Shown: positions 39,237 to 48,876 of the stretch, piece by piece | Layout of the letters: every line of letters starts with the position of its first letter | Position numbering within the stretch: position 1 is the first letter of the stretch | Assembly (NCBI GenBank): GCA_949295905.1 | Contig: CASFNA010000011.1 | Location: 1-64,000 of the forward strand | DNA length: 64,000 bases | Direction of reading: 5' to 3' | Source: an uncultured Prevotellaceae bacterium | GTDB lineage: Bacteria > Bacteroidota > Bacteroidia > Bacteroidales > Bacteroidaceae | Program-made: the position numbers and the translations under genes | The notes under the pieces: model-generated | The model's input: only the letters and a program-made list of their open reading frames with translations | What the model was told of the DNA's origin: nothing | Databases searched by the model: none

Positions 39237-42194
39237 ATGAAGCAGGTTAGAATGAAGACCTCGATTAGGCTCATGTCCCTGTTGTTGGGATTGTTCCTAT
39301 CGGTAGGAGCCTTTGCGCAAAGCAGCGTGAAAGGCGTAGTGAAGGATGCTTCCGGCGAGCCTATTATCGGCGCCACGGTGCGCATCGTGGGCGCAGAAGG
39401 CGGAGCAATCACCGACTTTGACGGCAACTTCGCAATCAATGCGCCGTCAGGTGCCAAGCTGCAAGTGTCTTACATCGGCTACAAGACGGTCGAGCTGCCC
39501 GTCTCGGCCAACATGGTAATCACCTTGGAGGACGACGCGCAGCTACTCTCCGACGTGGTGGTAATCGGTTACGGCAGCGTGAAGAAGTCTGACGCTACCG
39601 GCTCGGTAATCGCCATCGAGCCTGACGAGTTCAACAAGGGCAACCGCGTCACCATGCAGGACGCGCTCGTGGGCAAGGTGGCCGGCGTCAACGTCGTCAC
39701 AGGTTCGGGTGCTCCCGGCTCGGGTGCTACCATCCGCGTGCGCAGTGGAGCGTCGCTCTCGGCCAGCAACGACCCCCTCATCGTCATCGACGGCGTGCCC
39801 GTTGACAACTCCACAATCGAAGGCTCGTCAAACATCATCGGCTCAATCAACCCCGAAGACATCGAGACCTTCACCGTGCTGAAGGACGCTTCGGCCACGG
39901 CCATCTACGGTTCGCGCGCGTCGAACGGCGTCATCGTCATCACCACGAAGCAGGGTGGTGACCGCCTGTCGTTCAACTACACCAGCAGCTACTCCGTCAG
40001 CACCGTAGCCAAGACGCTCGACGTGCTTAGCGCGGACGAGTTCCGCGAGTTCGTGCCCACCGTTACCGGCGTTCCGGCCAACCCGCAGTTCGGCGACGCA
40101 AACACCGACTGGCAGGACGAAATCTACCGCGTGGCCTTCGGTACGGAGCAGAACCTGTCCATCGGCGGCAAGCTCAAGGCCATCAACAGCCCCTTCCGCC
40201 TTTCGCTCGGATACACAAACCAGAGCGGTATCATCAAGACCAACAACTATCAGCGCTTCTCTTTCGGCGGCAACATAGCCCCGTCGCTGCTCGACGACCA
40301 TCTCACGGCCAACATCAACCTCAAGGTTTCGTATGAGAACAACCAGGACGTAGACGAGTCTGTAGTGGGCAACGCACTGCGCTACGACCCCACGCGCCCC
40401 GTCAAGACAGGCAGCCCGACGGCATCTACCGACCCCGGACTGGGCTACTTCATCTGGACTAACGGCGGAGTGCCAATGGCAATACAGACCGACAACCCCG
40501 TGGCACAGCTCGACCTGACCGACCGCTCCAACAAAGTGCTCCGCTCAATCGGCAGCGCAGCCATCGCTTACAAGATACACGGACTGGAGGACTTGAAGCT
40601 CAACGCCAACCTTGGTTACGACATCCTTGAAAGCAAATACCGCAACGACGTGCCCGAGAACGCCGGCATGATGTGGACGCAGAACCAGAAGGACGGTACC
40701 GGCTTGATGCAGCGCGGCAAGCAAATAAAGCGCAACCTGCTGCTCGACCTCTTCGCAAACTACGACAAGACGTTCGCCGAGAAGCACAAGTTCGGCGTTA
40801 TGGCCGGTTACGGATGGCAGCACTTCTACCGCAAGTACACCCTTTCATACGACGACCCGCAGGGCAACGAGCTGCAAAGCGACACCCACTATGAGACGGA
40901 GTACTACCTGCTCTCCTTCTACGGCCGACTCAACTACAGCTTCGACGACCGCTACCTGCTCACCGCAACGCTGCGTTCAGACGCATCGTCGCGCTTCTCC
41001 AAGGACAACCGCTGGGGCCTCTTCCCCTCTGTCGCACTGGCTTGGAGGGTTATACAAGAGGACTTCCTGCAAGACCAGAACGTACTTTCCGACCTCAAGC
41101 TGCGCCTCGGCTACGGTGTCACCGGCCAGCAGGACATCCTCAACGACTATCCTTACATGACCACGTTCACCGTGTCTTATCCCGAGTCTTCTTACCAGTT
41201 CGGCGACAAGTGGTATAACACCTACCGTCCCAACGGCTACGACAACGACATCAAGTGGGAGACTACTACCACATGGAACGTCGGCATCGACTACGGATTC
41301 CTTAAGAACCGCATCTACGGTTCGATTGACTACTACAAGCGTTACACCAAGGACCTGCTCAATACCATCAACGTAATATCGGGAACAAACTACTCTTCCG
41401 TGCTCACGACCAACATCGGAAAGATGGAGAACGAGGGTGTCGAGCTGTCCATCAACGCAGTGCCCATCGACACGAAGGACTGGAAGTGGACAATAGGCTT
41501 CAACTACGCATGGAACGACTCCAAGATAACCAAGCTCAACCTCATCGACACTGGCCAGAACTTCGTCCAGACGGGAGCCATCTCCGGGACGGGAAAATAC
41601 GTGCAGGTGTTCATGGTCGACGAGCGTCCTTACACCTTCTACCTGTGCAAGCAGGCGTATGACGAGAACGGAAAAGCCCTCGAAGGCCAGTACGTACAGC
41701 CCGACGGCTCCGTATCGAGCACCGAGACGCGCTATGCTACGGGCAAGAGTGCACTGCCAACATCATACATGGGCTTCAACACCCACTTGTCTTACAAGAA
41801 CTGGGATTTGGCCGTCAGCGGCCACGGCTCGTTCGGAAACTACGTCTACAACTACGTAGCCGCCGACCAGTACGTGCAGTCCGTGTACAGCGACCAGGGC
41901 AGCTACTCCAACATCTTGCAGGCAACGGCCAAGTCGGGCTTCCAGCAGCAGCAACTGTATTCTGACAAGTGGCTCGAGGACGGCTCGTTCTTCCGTTTCG
42001 ACAACATCACGCTCGGCTACACGTTCGACAAGCTCTGGAACGACAGCAGCAAGCTGCGCCTCTCGTTCACGATGACCAACATCGCCACCATCACCGGCTA
42101 CTCGGGCATCGACCCCGAGCTTACAGACGGCATCGACCGCGACATGTATCCGCGTCCGCGCTCATATACGCTGGGTGTGAACCTTACTTTCTGA
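39237..42194 (+). CDS. SusC/RagA-type TonB-dependent outer-membrane transporter (first pair)
   Basis: A 985-residue protein: signal peptide (RLMSLLLGLFLSVGAFAQ), a carboxypeptidase-D-like domain (GVVKDASGEPIIGATVRIVG), plug domain with DVVVIGYGSVKKSD and TVLKDASATAIYGSRASNGV, then a 22-strand barrel ending in an aromatic residue (LGVNLTF). It imports glycans with energy from TonB, with the SusD lipoprotein downstream as lid. Its first ~110 residues are nearly the same as those of the second SusC (45810-48839), pointing to duplication. Start could also be the internal ATG at codon 6. Confidence 0.95.
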   Translation: MKQVRMKTSIRLMSLLLGLFLSVGAFAQSSVKGVVKDASGEPIIGATVRIVGAEGGAITDFDGNFAINAPSGAKLQVSYIGYKTVELPVSANMVITLEDDAQLLSDVVVIGYGSVKKSDATGSVIAIEPDEFNKGNRVTMQDALVGKVAGVNVVTGSGAPGSGATIRVRSGASLSASNDPLIVIDGVPVDNSTIEGSSNIIGSINPEDIETFTVLKDASATAIYGSRASNGVIVITTKQGGDRLSFNYTSSYSVSTVAKTLDVLSADEFREFVPTVTGVPANPQFGDANTDWQDEIYRVAFGTEQNLSIGGKLKAINSPFRLSLGYTNQSGIIKTNNYQRFSFGGNIAPSLLDDHLTANINLKVSYENNQDVDESVVGNALRYDPTRPVKTGSPTASTDPGLGYFIWTNGGVPMAIQTDNPVAQLDLTDRSNKVLRSIGSAAIAYKIHGLEDLKLNANLGYDILESKYRNDVPENAGMMWTQNQKDGTGLMQRGKQIKRNLLLDLFANYDKTFAEKHKFGVMAGYGWQHFYRKYTLSYDDPQGNELQSDTHYETEYYLLSFYGRLNYSFDDRYLLTATLRSDASSRFSKDNRWGLFPSVALAWRVIQEDFLQDQNVLSDLKLRLGYGVTGQQDILNDYPYMTTFTVSYPESSYQFGDKWYNTYRPNGYDNDIKWETTTTWNVGIDYGFLKNRIYGSIDYYKRYTKDLLNTINVISGTNYSSVLTTNIGKMENEGVELSINAVPIDTKDWKWTIGFNYAWNDSKITKLNLIDTGQNFVQTGAISGTGKYVQVFMVDERPYTFYLCKQAYDENGKALEGQYVQPDGSVSSTETRYATGKSALPTSYMGFNTHLSYKNWDLAVSGHGSFGNYVYNYVAADQYVQSVYSDQGSYSNILQATAKSGFQQQQLYSDKWLEDGSFFRFDNITLGYTFDKLWNDSSKLRLSFTMTNIATITGYSGIDPELTDGIDRDMYPRPRSYTLGVNLTF

Positions 42195-42224
42195 CAAACA
42201 TAAACATTCAAAACAACAGACAAG

Positions 42225-43928
42225 ATGAAAAAGATATATATAGCTTTAGTATGCTGTCTTGCGCTTATGGCTACCTCCTGCATAGGCGACTTGGACACCA
42301 TGCCCATCGACGACAACAACCTTGTGTCGGAGAAAGTTTACAGCACGAAGGACGGATACATGGGTGTGCTGGCTAAATGTTACGCTTCGCTCATACTCAC
42401 CGGCCAGCAGGGCGGCGACGGAGGCGACGGAGACCTTGAAGGGGCGAACGAGGGTTACTCGGGATATACGCGCCTGCTATTCTACATCGAAGAGCTGTGT
42501 ACAGACAACTTCCTCATGCCGTCGTCGTCGAACGGCCTGCGCGAGTGCCTCAACATGACGTGGACACCGTCAACATCGGTGGTGACATGGACTTACCAGA
42601 GGCTCTACATGTCAATAGCCTACTGCAACGAGTTCCTGCGCGAGTGCACCGAGGGCAAGCTGCAGGAGCGCGGGCTGTGGGACGAGATGAAGGACGACTA
42701 CCTCAACTACCGCGCCGAGGCGCGCTTCATCCGCGCTTACTGCTACTCGATGCTGTGCGACTTGTTCGGCCCCGTGCCCCTGATTGACGAGAACACGGGC
42801 GTGAAGGACATTCCAGAGCAAGTAAGCCGCAAGGAGGTCTTCGACTTTGCGGAAAGCGAGCTGAAGGCCATCATTGGCGAGAGCGGCAACACTGACGACC
42901 TTCTCAAGGCGGCAGGTGCAAACGAGTACGGACGTGTTGACGAGGCTGCTGGATGGTTCCTGCTGTCGAGGATGTATCTCAACGCAGAGACCTGGATAGG
43001 CGAGAACCGCTACAACGACTGCCTAACGTATGCAAAGAAGGTGATTGACTGCGGGGTTTACCCGTTGGCTTCCGACTACAGGCACATCTTCCTGGCCGAC
43101 AACGAGACGTGCAGCGAGATTATATGGCCGCTCGTGCAGGATGGCGAGCGCGCGCAAAGCTCCGCCGGCACGAACTTCTATGTCAAGGCGTTTGTCAACG
43201 GTCCGATGAACGATTACTACCAGACGGGCGTAGGCACGAAGGGGTGGGGCAACGTAAGGTCGAAGACCACGCTCGTTGACGCGTTCGACCCGGCCGACGT
43301 AGCCTTTGACACGAACGACACCTGGGGCGACAACAAGAAGGACAAGCGCGCCCAGTTCATGACCGCGCTGCCCGACCAGACCAAGGAGACATGGGACGCC
43401 AACCTGGCGATGACCAGCACCTTCACCTGCGGCTACGGCTACATAAAGTGGCGCAACGTGACGAAGGACGACCAGCTTAGCGCCGGAGGCGACACGTACA
43501 CGTCAATCGACTGGCCCATGTTCCGCACGGCCGACGCTTACCTGATGGCCGCCGAGGCCGTGCTGCGCGGCGCAACCAACGGCACAAGGGCGCAGGCGCT
43601 GGCTTACGTGAACGAAATACGCGACCGCGCATACATGTACGGCAACTACCAGAAGGCAGGAGTGCGCTCGGAGAGCGGACGCATCAGCGACGCGGAGCTT
43701 ACGCTCGACTTCATCATGGACGAACGCCAGCGCGAGCTTGCGTCGGAATGCGTGCGCAGGACCGACCTCGTGCGCTTCGGCAAGTTCACCAAAGGCAACA
43801 ACTGGGACTGGAAGAACGGCGAGCGTCTCGGCGCCGACGTCGACGACAAGTACCAGCTGTTCCCCATACCCGAGAGCGAGATGACCAACAACCCGACGCT
43901 CGAACAGAACGACGGCTATGCCAAGTGA
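42225..43928 (+). CDS. SusD/RagB-type glycan-binding lipoprotein (first pair)
   Basis: A 567-residue lipoprotein with lipobox MATSC (about residue 22) and the TPR-like SusD fold. The stretch LTGQQGGDGGDGDLEG is like the corresponding part of starch-type SusD proteins, hinting at an alpha-glucan ligand. C-terminal features of the family are present (FIMDERQRELASECVRRTDL, YQLFPIPESEMTNNP). It follows SusC by 30 bp. A family A array separates it from the phosphatase gene. Confidence 0.94.
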   Translation: MKKIYIALVCCLALMATSCIGDLDTMPIDDNNLVSEKVYSTKDGYMGVLAKCYASLILTGQQGGDGGDGDLEGANEGYSGYTRLLFYIEELCTDNFLMPSSSNGLRECLNMTWTPSTSVVTWTYQRLYMSIAYCNEFLRECTEGKLQERGLWDEMKDDYLNYRAEARFIRAYCYSMLCDLFGPVPLIDENTGVKDIPEQVSRKEVFDFAESELKAIIGESGNTDDLLKAAGANEYGRVDEAAGWFLLSRMYLNAETWIGENRYNDCLTYAKKVIDCGVYPLASDYRHIFLADNETCSEIIWPLVQDGERAQSSAGTNFYVKAFVNGPMNDYYQTGVGTKGWGNVRSKTTLVDAFDPADVAFDTNDTWGDNKKDKRAQFMTALPDQTKETWDANLAMTSTFTCGYGYIKWRNVTKDDQLSAGGDTYTSIDWPMFRTADAYLMAAEAVLRGATNGTRAQALAYVNEIRDRAYMYGNYQKAGVRSESGRISDAELTLDFIMDERQRELASECVRRTDLVRFGKFTKGNNWDWKNGERLGADVDDKYQLFPIPESEMTNNPTLEQNDGYAK

Positions 43929-43952
43929 GTAACTGCCTGACAGCCAGCCGCC

Positions 43953-44043
43953 ATGCAAAAGGCCGTCTTTTGCATCGCGAAAGACGGCCTTTCGGCCTGC
44001 AATACATGGCCTTTTGGAGTGTAAAAGACGGCCTTTCGCAAGG
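43953..44043. repeat. Palindromic-unit array (family A), copy 13
   Basis: Four units immediately after the SusD gene, the third degraded (AATACATGGCCTTTT). Confidence 0.85.
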
Positions 44044-44162
44044 CGGCCGGCCGTGAGGCGCAGGACATACTGCTGAGTTTTGTACTCTCGCCGGGATGTG
44101 GGATTGGGCGCAACCCTGCGTCCCGGCATTTGCTTTAACATCAAAACATAACTGAAACGACA

Positions 44163-45434
44163 ATGAACAGAATACTGAAAACCGCGCTGGCGCTCTGCCT
44201 GCTGCCGATAGCGGCGCAGGCGCAGACGGCTAAGGACGAGATATTGGCCGACTTGGCCAAGGCCGGCGGCGTGTACTACGCATACCCCGTAACCACCGTC
44301 GAGCAGACGGCCACGCCAAAGGGCTACGAGCCTTTCTACATAAGCCACTACGGCAGGCACGGCTCGCGCTACCTGATAGCCGACAACGACTACAAGTGGG
44401 TGCTCGACCTGATGCGCAAGGCCAAGGACGCCGGCGCGCTGACACCGCTCGGGCTTGACGCCCTCGGGCGCATAGAGCAGGTGTGGCTTGAGGCCGAAGG
44501 GCGCGGCGGCGACCTCTCGCCGCTCGGCGTGAGGCAGCACCGCGGCATAGCCGAGCGCATGTACACCACGTTCCCCGAAGTGTTCAAGGGCAAGGTTGAC
44601 ATATCGGCGCGCTCCACAATCGTGATGCGCTGCGCCATGAGTATGGACGCGTTCTGCGAACGCCTGAAGGAGCTTAACCCGCAGCTCAACATCACGCGCG
44701 AGGCCAGCAACCGCTACATGAACTACATGAACTACCACAGCCTGGAGTCAAACGCCTTCAACGCGCCCGACGGTCCGTGGCAGGAGGAGTACCGCAAGTT
44801 CGAGGAAAGCCACACCAACCCCGGCCGCCTCGTGGGTACGCTCTTCAAGGACAGCCTGTGGGTGGTGCGCAACGTAAATCCCGGCAAGCTCATGTGGGGC
44901 TTCTACTGGCTGGCCGTGGGCATGCAGGACATCGAGACCCCGGTGTCGTTTATGGACTTGTTCGAGCCGCAGGAACTGTTCGACCTGTACCAGGCGTTCA
45001 ACTACCGCTTCTACGTTGGCGACAGTAACTATCCCGGTAGCAACGGAATGCTGCTCGACAACGCCAAGCCTCTGCTGCGTAACGTTGTTGAGTCGGCCGA
45101 CGAGGTAATCAAAAGCGGCAAGACGGGGGCGACACTGCGCTTCGGCCACGACGGCAACCTCATTCCCTTCGCCGGGCTGCTCGGACTGAAGGGGTGCTAC
45201 GATTCGGTGGAGAACCCTGCCGACTTCTACAAGCATTTTGCCTCGTGGTACATCTCGCCCATGGCCGGCAACGTGCAAATCATCTTCTTCCGCAACAAGA
45301 AGGACAAGGACGACATCATCGTGAAGTTCATGCTCAACGAGCGCGAGACGTCAATCCCGGTGGAGACCGGCATGTATCCGTTCTATAAATGGAGCGACGT
45401 GCGCGCCTATTTCAGCGGCATCATAAACGGCTGA
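44163..45434 (+). CDS. Histidine acid phosphatase, MINPP/phytase-like
   Basis: A 423-residue secreted enzyme with signal peptide (NRILKTALALCLLPIAAQA). It has the branch-2 histidine phosphatase motif RHGSR at 65-69 (catalytic His66) and the second motif FGHDGNLIPF (His329, Asp330). Bacteroides MINPP-type relatives remove phosphate from inositol polyphosphates such as phytate; other phosphomonoesters are possible. It lies between two SusC/SusD sets. A partly paired GCCGGGA/TCCCGGC stem lies 36-73 bp upstream of its start and could be a leader structure. Confidence 0.9.
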   Translation: MNRILKTALALCLLPIAAQAQTAKDEILADLAKAGGVYYAYPVTTVEQTATPKGYEPFYISHYGRHGSRYLIADNDYKWVLDLMRKAKDAGALTPLGLDALGRIEQVWLEAEGRGGDLSPLGVRQHRGIAERMYTTFPEVFKGKVDISARSTIVMRCAMSMDAFCERLKELNPQLNITREASNRYMNYMNYHSLESNAFNAPDGPWQEEYRKFEESHTNPGRLVGTLFKDSLWVVRNVNPGKLMWGFYWLAVGMQDIETPVSFMDLFEPQELFDLYQAFNYRFYVGDSNYPGSNGMLLDNAKPLLRNVVESADEVIKSGKTGATLRFGHDGNLIPFAGLLGLKGCYDSVENPADFYKHFASWYISPMAGNVQIIFFRNKKDKDDIIVKFMLNERETSIPVETGMYPFYKWSDVRAYFSGIING

Positions 45435-45481
45435 CGGCACGGTGGGCTTTGCCTGCCGCTGCCTCTCCACACTGTTAATAC

Positions 45482-45516
45482 AGCCTCTGCGCAAAAGCCT
45501 GCGCGGAGGCTCTTTT
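45482..45516 (+). terminator. Terminator after the phosphatase gene
   Basis: AGCCTCTGCGCA and TGCGCGGAGGCT form a 12-pair stem (one G-U) around AAAGCC, followed by CTTTT, 47 bp after the stop. It is homologous to the stretch at 38909-38940, which has lost most pairing and instead carries operator 1. Confidence 0.8.
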
Positions 45517-45605
45517 CCAAAAGACGGCCTTTCGCGTTGTAAAAGGCCGTCTTTCACCGTGCAAAAGGCCACCTTTCGCATTGTAAAAGGCCACCTTTTG
45601 GAAAA
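45512..45605. repeat. Palindromic-unit array (family A), copy 14
   Basis: Four units, near-identical to copy 12. Gap 45435-45809 contains a terminator, this array, operator 3 and a promoter element; no gene. Confidence 0.88.
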
Positions 45606-45621
45606 CGGGCGGCCGCCTTTT

Positions 45622-45639
45622 AGTGCAACCGTTTGCACT
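45622..45639. promoter_or_regulatory. LacI-type operator 3
   Basis: AGTGCAACCGTTTGCACT, an 18-bp palindrome with one mismatched pair. Its core (45625-45636) is the reverse complement of operators 1 and 2. It lies about 55 bp upstream of the putative -7 box of the second susC. Confidence 0.72.
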
Positions 45640-45691
45640 GCGTATTCTCTCATTTTCTGTTAATTTTAGAACCAAATGTCGTAAATGAACT

Positions 45692-45699
45692 TAAATTTG
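45692..45699 (+). promoter_or_regulatory. Possible -7 box for the second susC
   Basis: TAAATTTG matches TAnnTTTG, about 110 bp upstream of the start, the same distance as in the first susC. The leader contains a GCGCCTTAAGGCGC palindrome. Confidence 0.45.
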
Positions 45700-45809
45700 C
45701 ATTGTTGAAGACTGAAAACTTACCTTTACCGTAGCGCCTTAAGGCGCATCCGTGCAGACTATTTGAAGAGAATATAATTTGTATTTAGTGTTAACTTTAA
45801 AAGTACAAA

Positions 45810-48800
45810 ATGATGAAGCAGGTAAAATTCAAGACCCCTGTAAGGCTCATGTCCCTGTTGCTGGGACTGTTCCTTTCAGTCGGAGCCTTTGCGCAGAACG
45901 ACGTCAAAGGTATCGTGAAAGATGCTTCCGGCGAGCCGATTATCGGCGCCACCATCCGAGTCGTAGGACAGGACGGCGGAGCGATAACCGACTTTGACGG
46001 CAACTTTACCATCAAGGCCGCCCCGGGAGCCAAAATCCAAGTGTCTTACATCGGCTACAAGACGGTGGAACTGCCCGTCTCGGCCAACATGATTGTCACC
46101 TTGCAGGACGACACGCAGCTGCTCTCCGACGTGGTGGTAATCGGTTACGGCCGCGCCAAGAAGGAAGACTTGACGGGCTCCGTCACGGCCATCAAGCCCG
46201 ACGACATGAGCAAGGGTATCACCAGCAGCGCGTCGGACATGCTCGTGGGCAAAATAGCCGGCGTTGACGTAATCACCGCCGGAGGTTCGCCGGGCGCGGG
46301 AGCGCAAATCCGCATCCGCGGCGGCTCGTCGCTCAACGCCAGCAACGACCCTCTAATCGTGATTGACGGACTTACCATCGACAACAACACCGCTACCGGC
46401 ATGAGCAACGTCATGGCGATGATTAACCCCAACGACATCGAGACCTTCACCGTGCTGAAGGACGCGTCGGCTACGGCCATCTACGGTTCGCGCGCGTCGA
46501 ACGGTGTCATCATCATCACCACAAAGAAGGGACGCAAGGGCACAGGACCCAAGTTCTCGTACAACGGCGACGTGACAATATCAACTACGCAGAAGCGTTA
46601 CGACGTGCTTGACGGCAACGAATACCGCGCGCTCGCAAACAGGCTGTGGGGCGAAGGCAACGCTCCCGCGCTGGGCGACGCCAACACCGACTGGCAGGAC
46701 CAAATCTTCCGCACCGCCGTCAGCACATCGCACAACCTCTCCATCACCGGCGGACTGAAGAACATGCCTTACCGCGTGTCGGCCGGTTACCAGAGCGACA
46801 GCGGTATCATCAAGAACTCTTACATGAAGCGTTTTAACGCCTCTGTAAACCTCGCGCCATCATTCTTCGACGACCACCTTAACTTCAACGTAACGGCGAA
46901 GTTCATGGCCGAGAAAGACAGCTATGTTGACGCAGGCGCGGTAGTGGGCGGCGCATTGGCGATGGACCCCACACGACCCGTATATTATGACGGACCCGGC
47001 AGCGAGTTCGTAGGCGGATACTACCAGAACCTACAGACCACGGACGCCTTCCCCGACAAGAGCTGGAACTATACGACCAACACCAACACCCCGGGCAACC
47101 CCGTAGCGCTGCTCAACCAGAAGTCTTGCATCGCCAACGCGAGCGACTTCACGGGCAACATCGAGATGGACTACAAAATCCACGGGTTTGAAGACCTGCA
47201 CATACACGCAAGCTTCGGCGGACAATACACGTCGAGCACGCAGGACGACTACACCTCTCCCTACTCTTACGACAACAACTATTACGGATGGAACGGTGTT
47301 ACGAAATACTACAAGTACAGCATCACCGCCAACGCCTACGCACAGTATGTACACACTTTCGGAGCACATACCATCGACATAATGGCCGGCGGCGAGGAGT
47401 CTCACTACCACCGCAACGGATGGAACGCAGGCAGCGGATGGGACTCGTACAACAACGTGGCATACAACGAAACGCTGAAGAGCGAGCAGGAATGGGCTAC
47501 ACACAACTCGCTCGTATCTTACTTCGGCCGACTGAACTACACGCTGCTCGACCGCTACATGCTCACCGCAACGTTCCGTGCCGATGGCTCTTCACGCTTC
47601 GCCAAAGGGCACAAGTGGGGCTACTTCCCCTCTGTCGCACTGGCATGGCGCATCAACGACGAGAAGTTTATGAAGCCCCTCAAATGGTGGAACGAGTTTA
47701 AGCTCCGCCTCGGCTGGGGACAGACAGGTCAGCAGGACATCGGTTCCGACTTCCTCTATCAGCCGGTCTACACCATCGGCGACCAGTACGGACAGTACCA
47801 GTTCGGTACAGGCCCCAACTCTTGGATATACACCGTGCGCCCCTCCGCCTACAACCCCGAACTTACTTGGGAGACAACGACCACATGGAACGCCGGACTT
47901 GACTTCGCCTTCCTCAACAACCGCATCACCGCCAACATCGACGGTTACTACCGCAAGACCACCGACCTCATCCAGGATGTCACCATTCCCGTGGGCATGA
48001 ACTTCGCACAGCGCATGTCGCAGAACATCGGCTCGCTCGAGAACTACGGTATCGAGTTCTCTATCGGAGCAAAGCCCATCGTAACAAAAGACTTCACCTG
48101 GGACATCCAGTACAACGTATCGTGGAACCATAACGAAATCACCGAGCTTATCGGCGGCGACGATGAATACATCGTAGAGAGCGGAGGCACCATATCACGC
48201 GGTACAAGCACACACGTACAAGCACACAAGGTAGGCGAGCCTGCCAACTCATTCTGGGTTTACCAGCAGGTTTATGACGAGAACGGAAAGCCGCTCGAGG
48301 GCGTATTTGTTGACCGCGACGGCAACGGCATCATCAACAACGACGACCGTTACTTCTACCACAGCCCCGCCGCTCCCGTGTACATGGGCCTCACGATGAA
48401 GTTCCTCTACAAGAACTGGGACTTGAGCTTCGCCCTCCGTTCGTCAATCGGCAACTACGTTTACTACGACTTCCTGTCTAACAAGGCCGTAATAAGCCAG
48501 GGCGGACTTTACTCGAACAGCGCATACAGCAACACCACTCAGGCTGCCGTTGACCTTGGCTTCACCGGCACGGGCACGGGCTCTCCGTTCCTCAGCGACT
48601 ACTTCGTGCGCAACGCTTCTTACCTGAAGTGCCAGAACATCACGCTCGGCTACTCGTTCCCGGCACTGTTGAAGTACAACAACCAGGACTACTTCTCCGG
48701 CCGCTTGTTCTTCACCGTGCAAAACCCGTTCATCATAACGAAGTACAAGGGACTCGACCCGGAAATTTCAAGCGGCATCGACAACAACCCGTATCCGCGT

Positions 48801-48839
48801 CCGATGAGCTTCCAGCTCGGTCTGAACCTCAACTTCTAA
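45810..48839 (+). CDS. SusC/RagA-type TonB-dependent outer-membrane transporter (second pair)
   Basis: A 1009-residue paralogue of 39237-42194: signal (RLMSLLLGLFLSVGAFAQ), carboxypeptidase-D-like domain, plug with DVVVIGYGRAKKEDLTGS and TVLKDASATAIYGSRASNGV, and barrel ending LGLNLNF. The two differ mainly in the extracellular loops and barrel, where ligand contacts lie. A second ATG follows directly (codon 2). It begins the operon susC-susD-susE-like and has a LacI-type operator upstream. Confidence 0.95.
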   Translation: MMKQVKFKTPVRLMSLLLGLFLSVGAFAQNDVKGIVKDASGEPIIGATIRVVGQDGGAITDFDGNFTIKAAPGAKIQVSYIGYKTVELPVSANMIVTLQDDTQLLSDVVVIGYGRAKKEDLTGSVTAIKPDDMSKGITSSASDMLVGKIAGVDVITAGGSPGAGAQIRIRGGSSLNASNDPLIVIDGLTIDNNTATGMSNVMAMINPNDIETFTVLKDASATAIYGSRASNGVIIITTKKGRKGTGPKFSYNGDVTISTTQKRYDVLDGNEYRALANRLWGEGNAPALGDANTDWQDQIFRTAVSTSHNLSITGGLKNMPYRVSAGYQSDSGIIKNSYMKRFNASVNLAPSFFDDHLNFNVTAKFMAEKDSYVDAGAVVGGALAMDPTRPVYYDGPGSEFVGGYYQNLQTTDAFPDKSWNYTTNTNTPGNPVALLNQKSCIANASDFTGNIEMDYKIHGFEDLHIHASFGGQYTSSTQDDYTSPYSYDNNYYGWNGVTKYYKYSITANAYAQYVHTFGAHTIDIMAGGEESHYHRNGWNAGSGWDSYNNVAYNETLKSEQEWATHNSLVSYFGRLNYTLLDRYMLTATFRADGSSRFAKGHKWGYFPSVALAWRINDEKFMKPLKWWNEFKLRLGWGQTGQQDIGSDFLYQPVYTIGDQYGQYQFGTGPNSWIYTVRPSAYNPELTWETTTTWNAGLDFAFLNNRITANIDGYYRKTTDLIQDVTIPVGMNFAQRMSQNIGSLENYGIEFSIGAKPIVTKDFTWDIQYNVSWNHNEITELIGGDDEYIVESGGTISRGTSTHVQAHKVGEPANSFWVYQQVYDENGKPLEGVFVDRDGNGIINNDDRYFYHSPAAPVYMGLTMKFLYKNWDLSFALRSSIGNYVYYDFLSNKAVISQGGLYSNSAYSNTTQAAVDLGFTGTGTGSPFLSDYFVRNASYLKCQNITLGYSFPALLKYNNQDYFSGRLFFTVQNPFIITKYKGLDPEISSGIDNNPYPRPMSFQLGLNLNF

Positions 48840-48876
48840 ACGTTTTTACATGAAACAACTATAAAGTAGAACAACA

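Noticed and set aside
44090..44127. Riboswitch upstream of the phosphatase gene
   Set aside because: Only one 7-bp stem (GCCGGGA/TCCCGGC) is clear and no known riboswitch core could be recognised.
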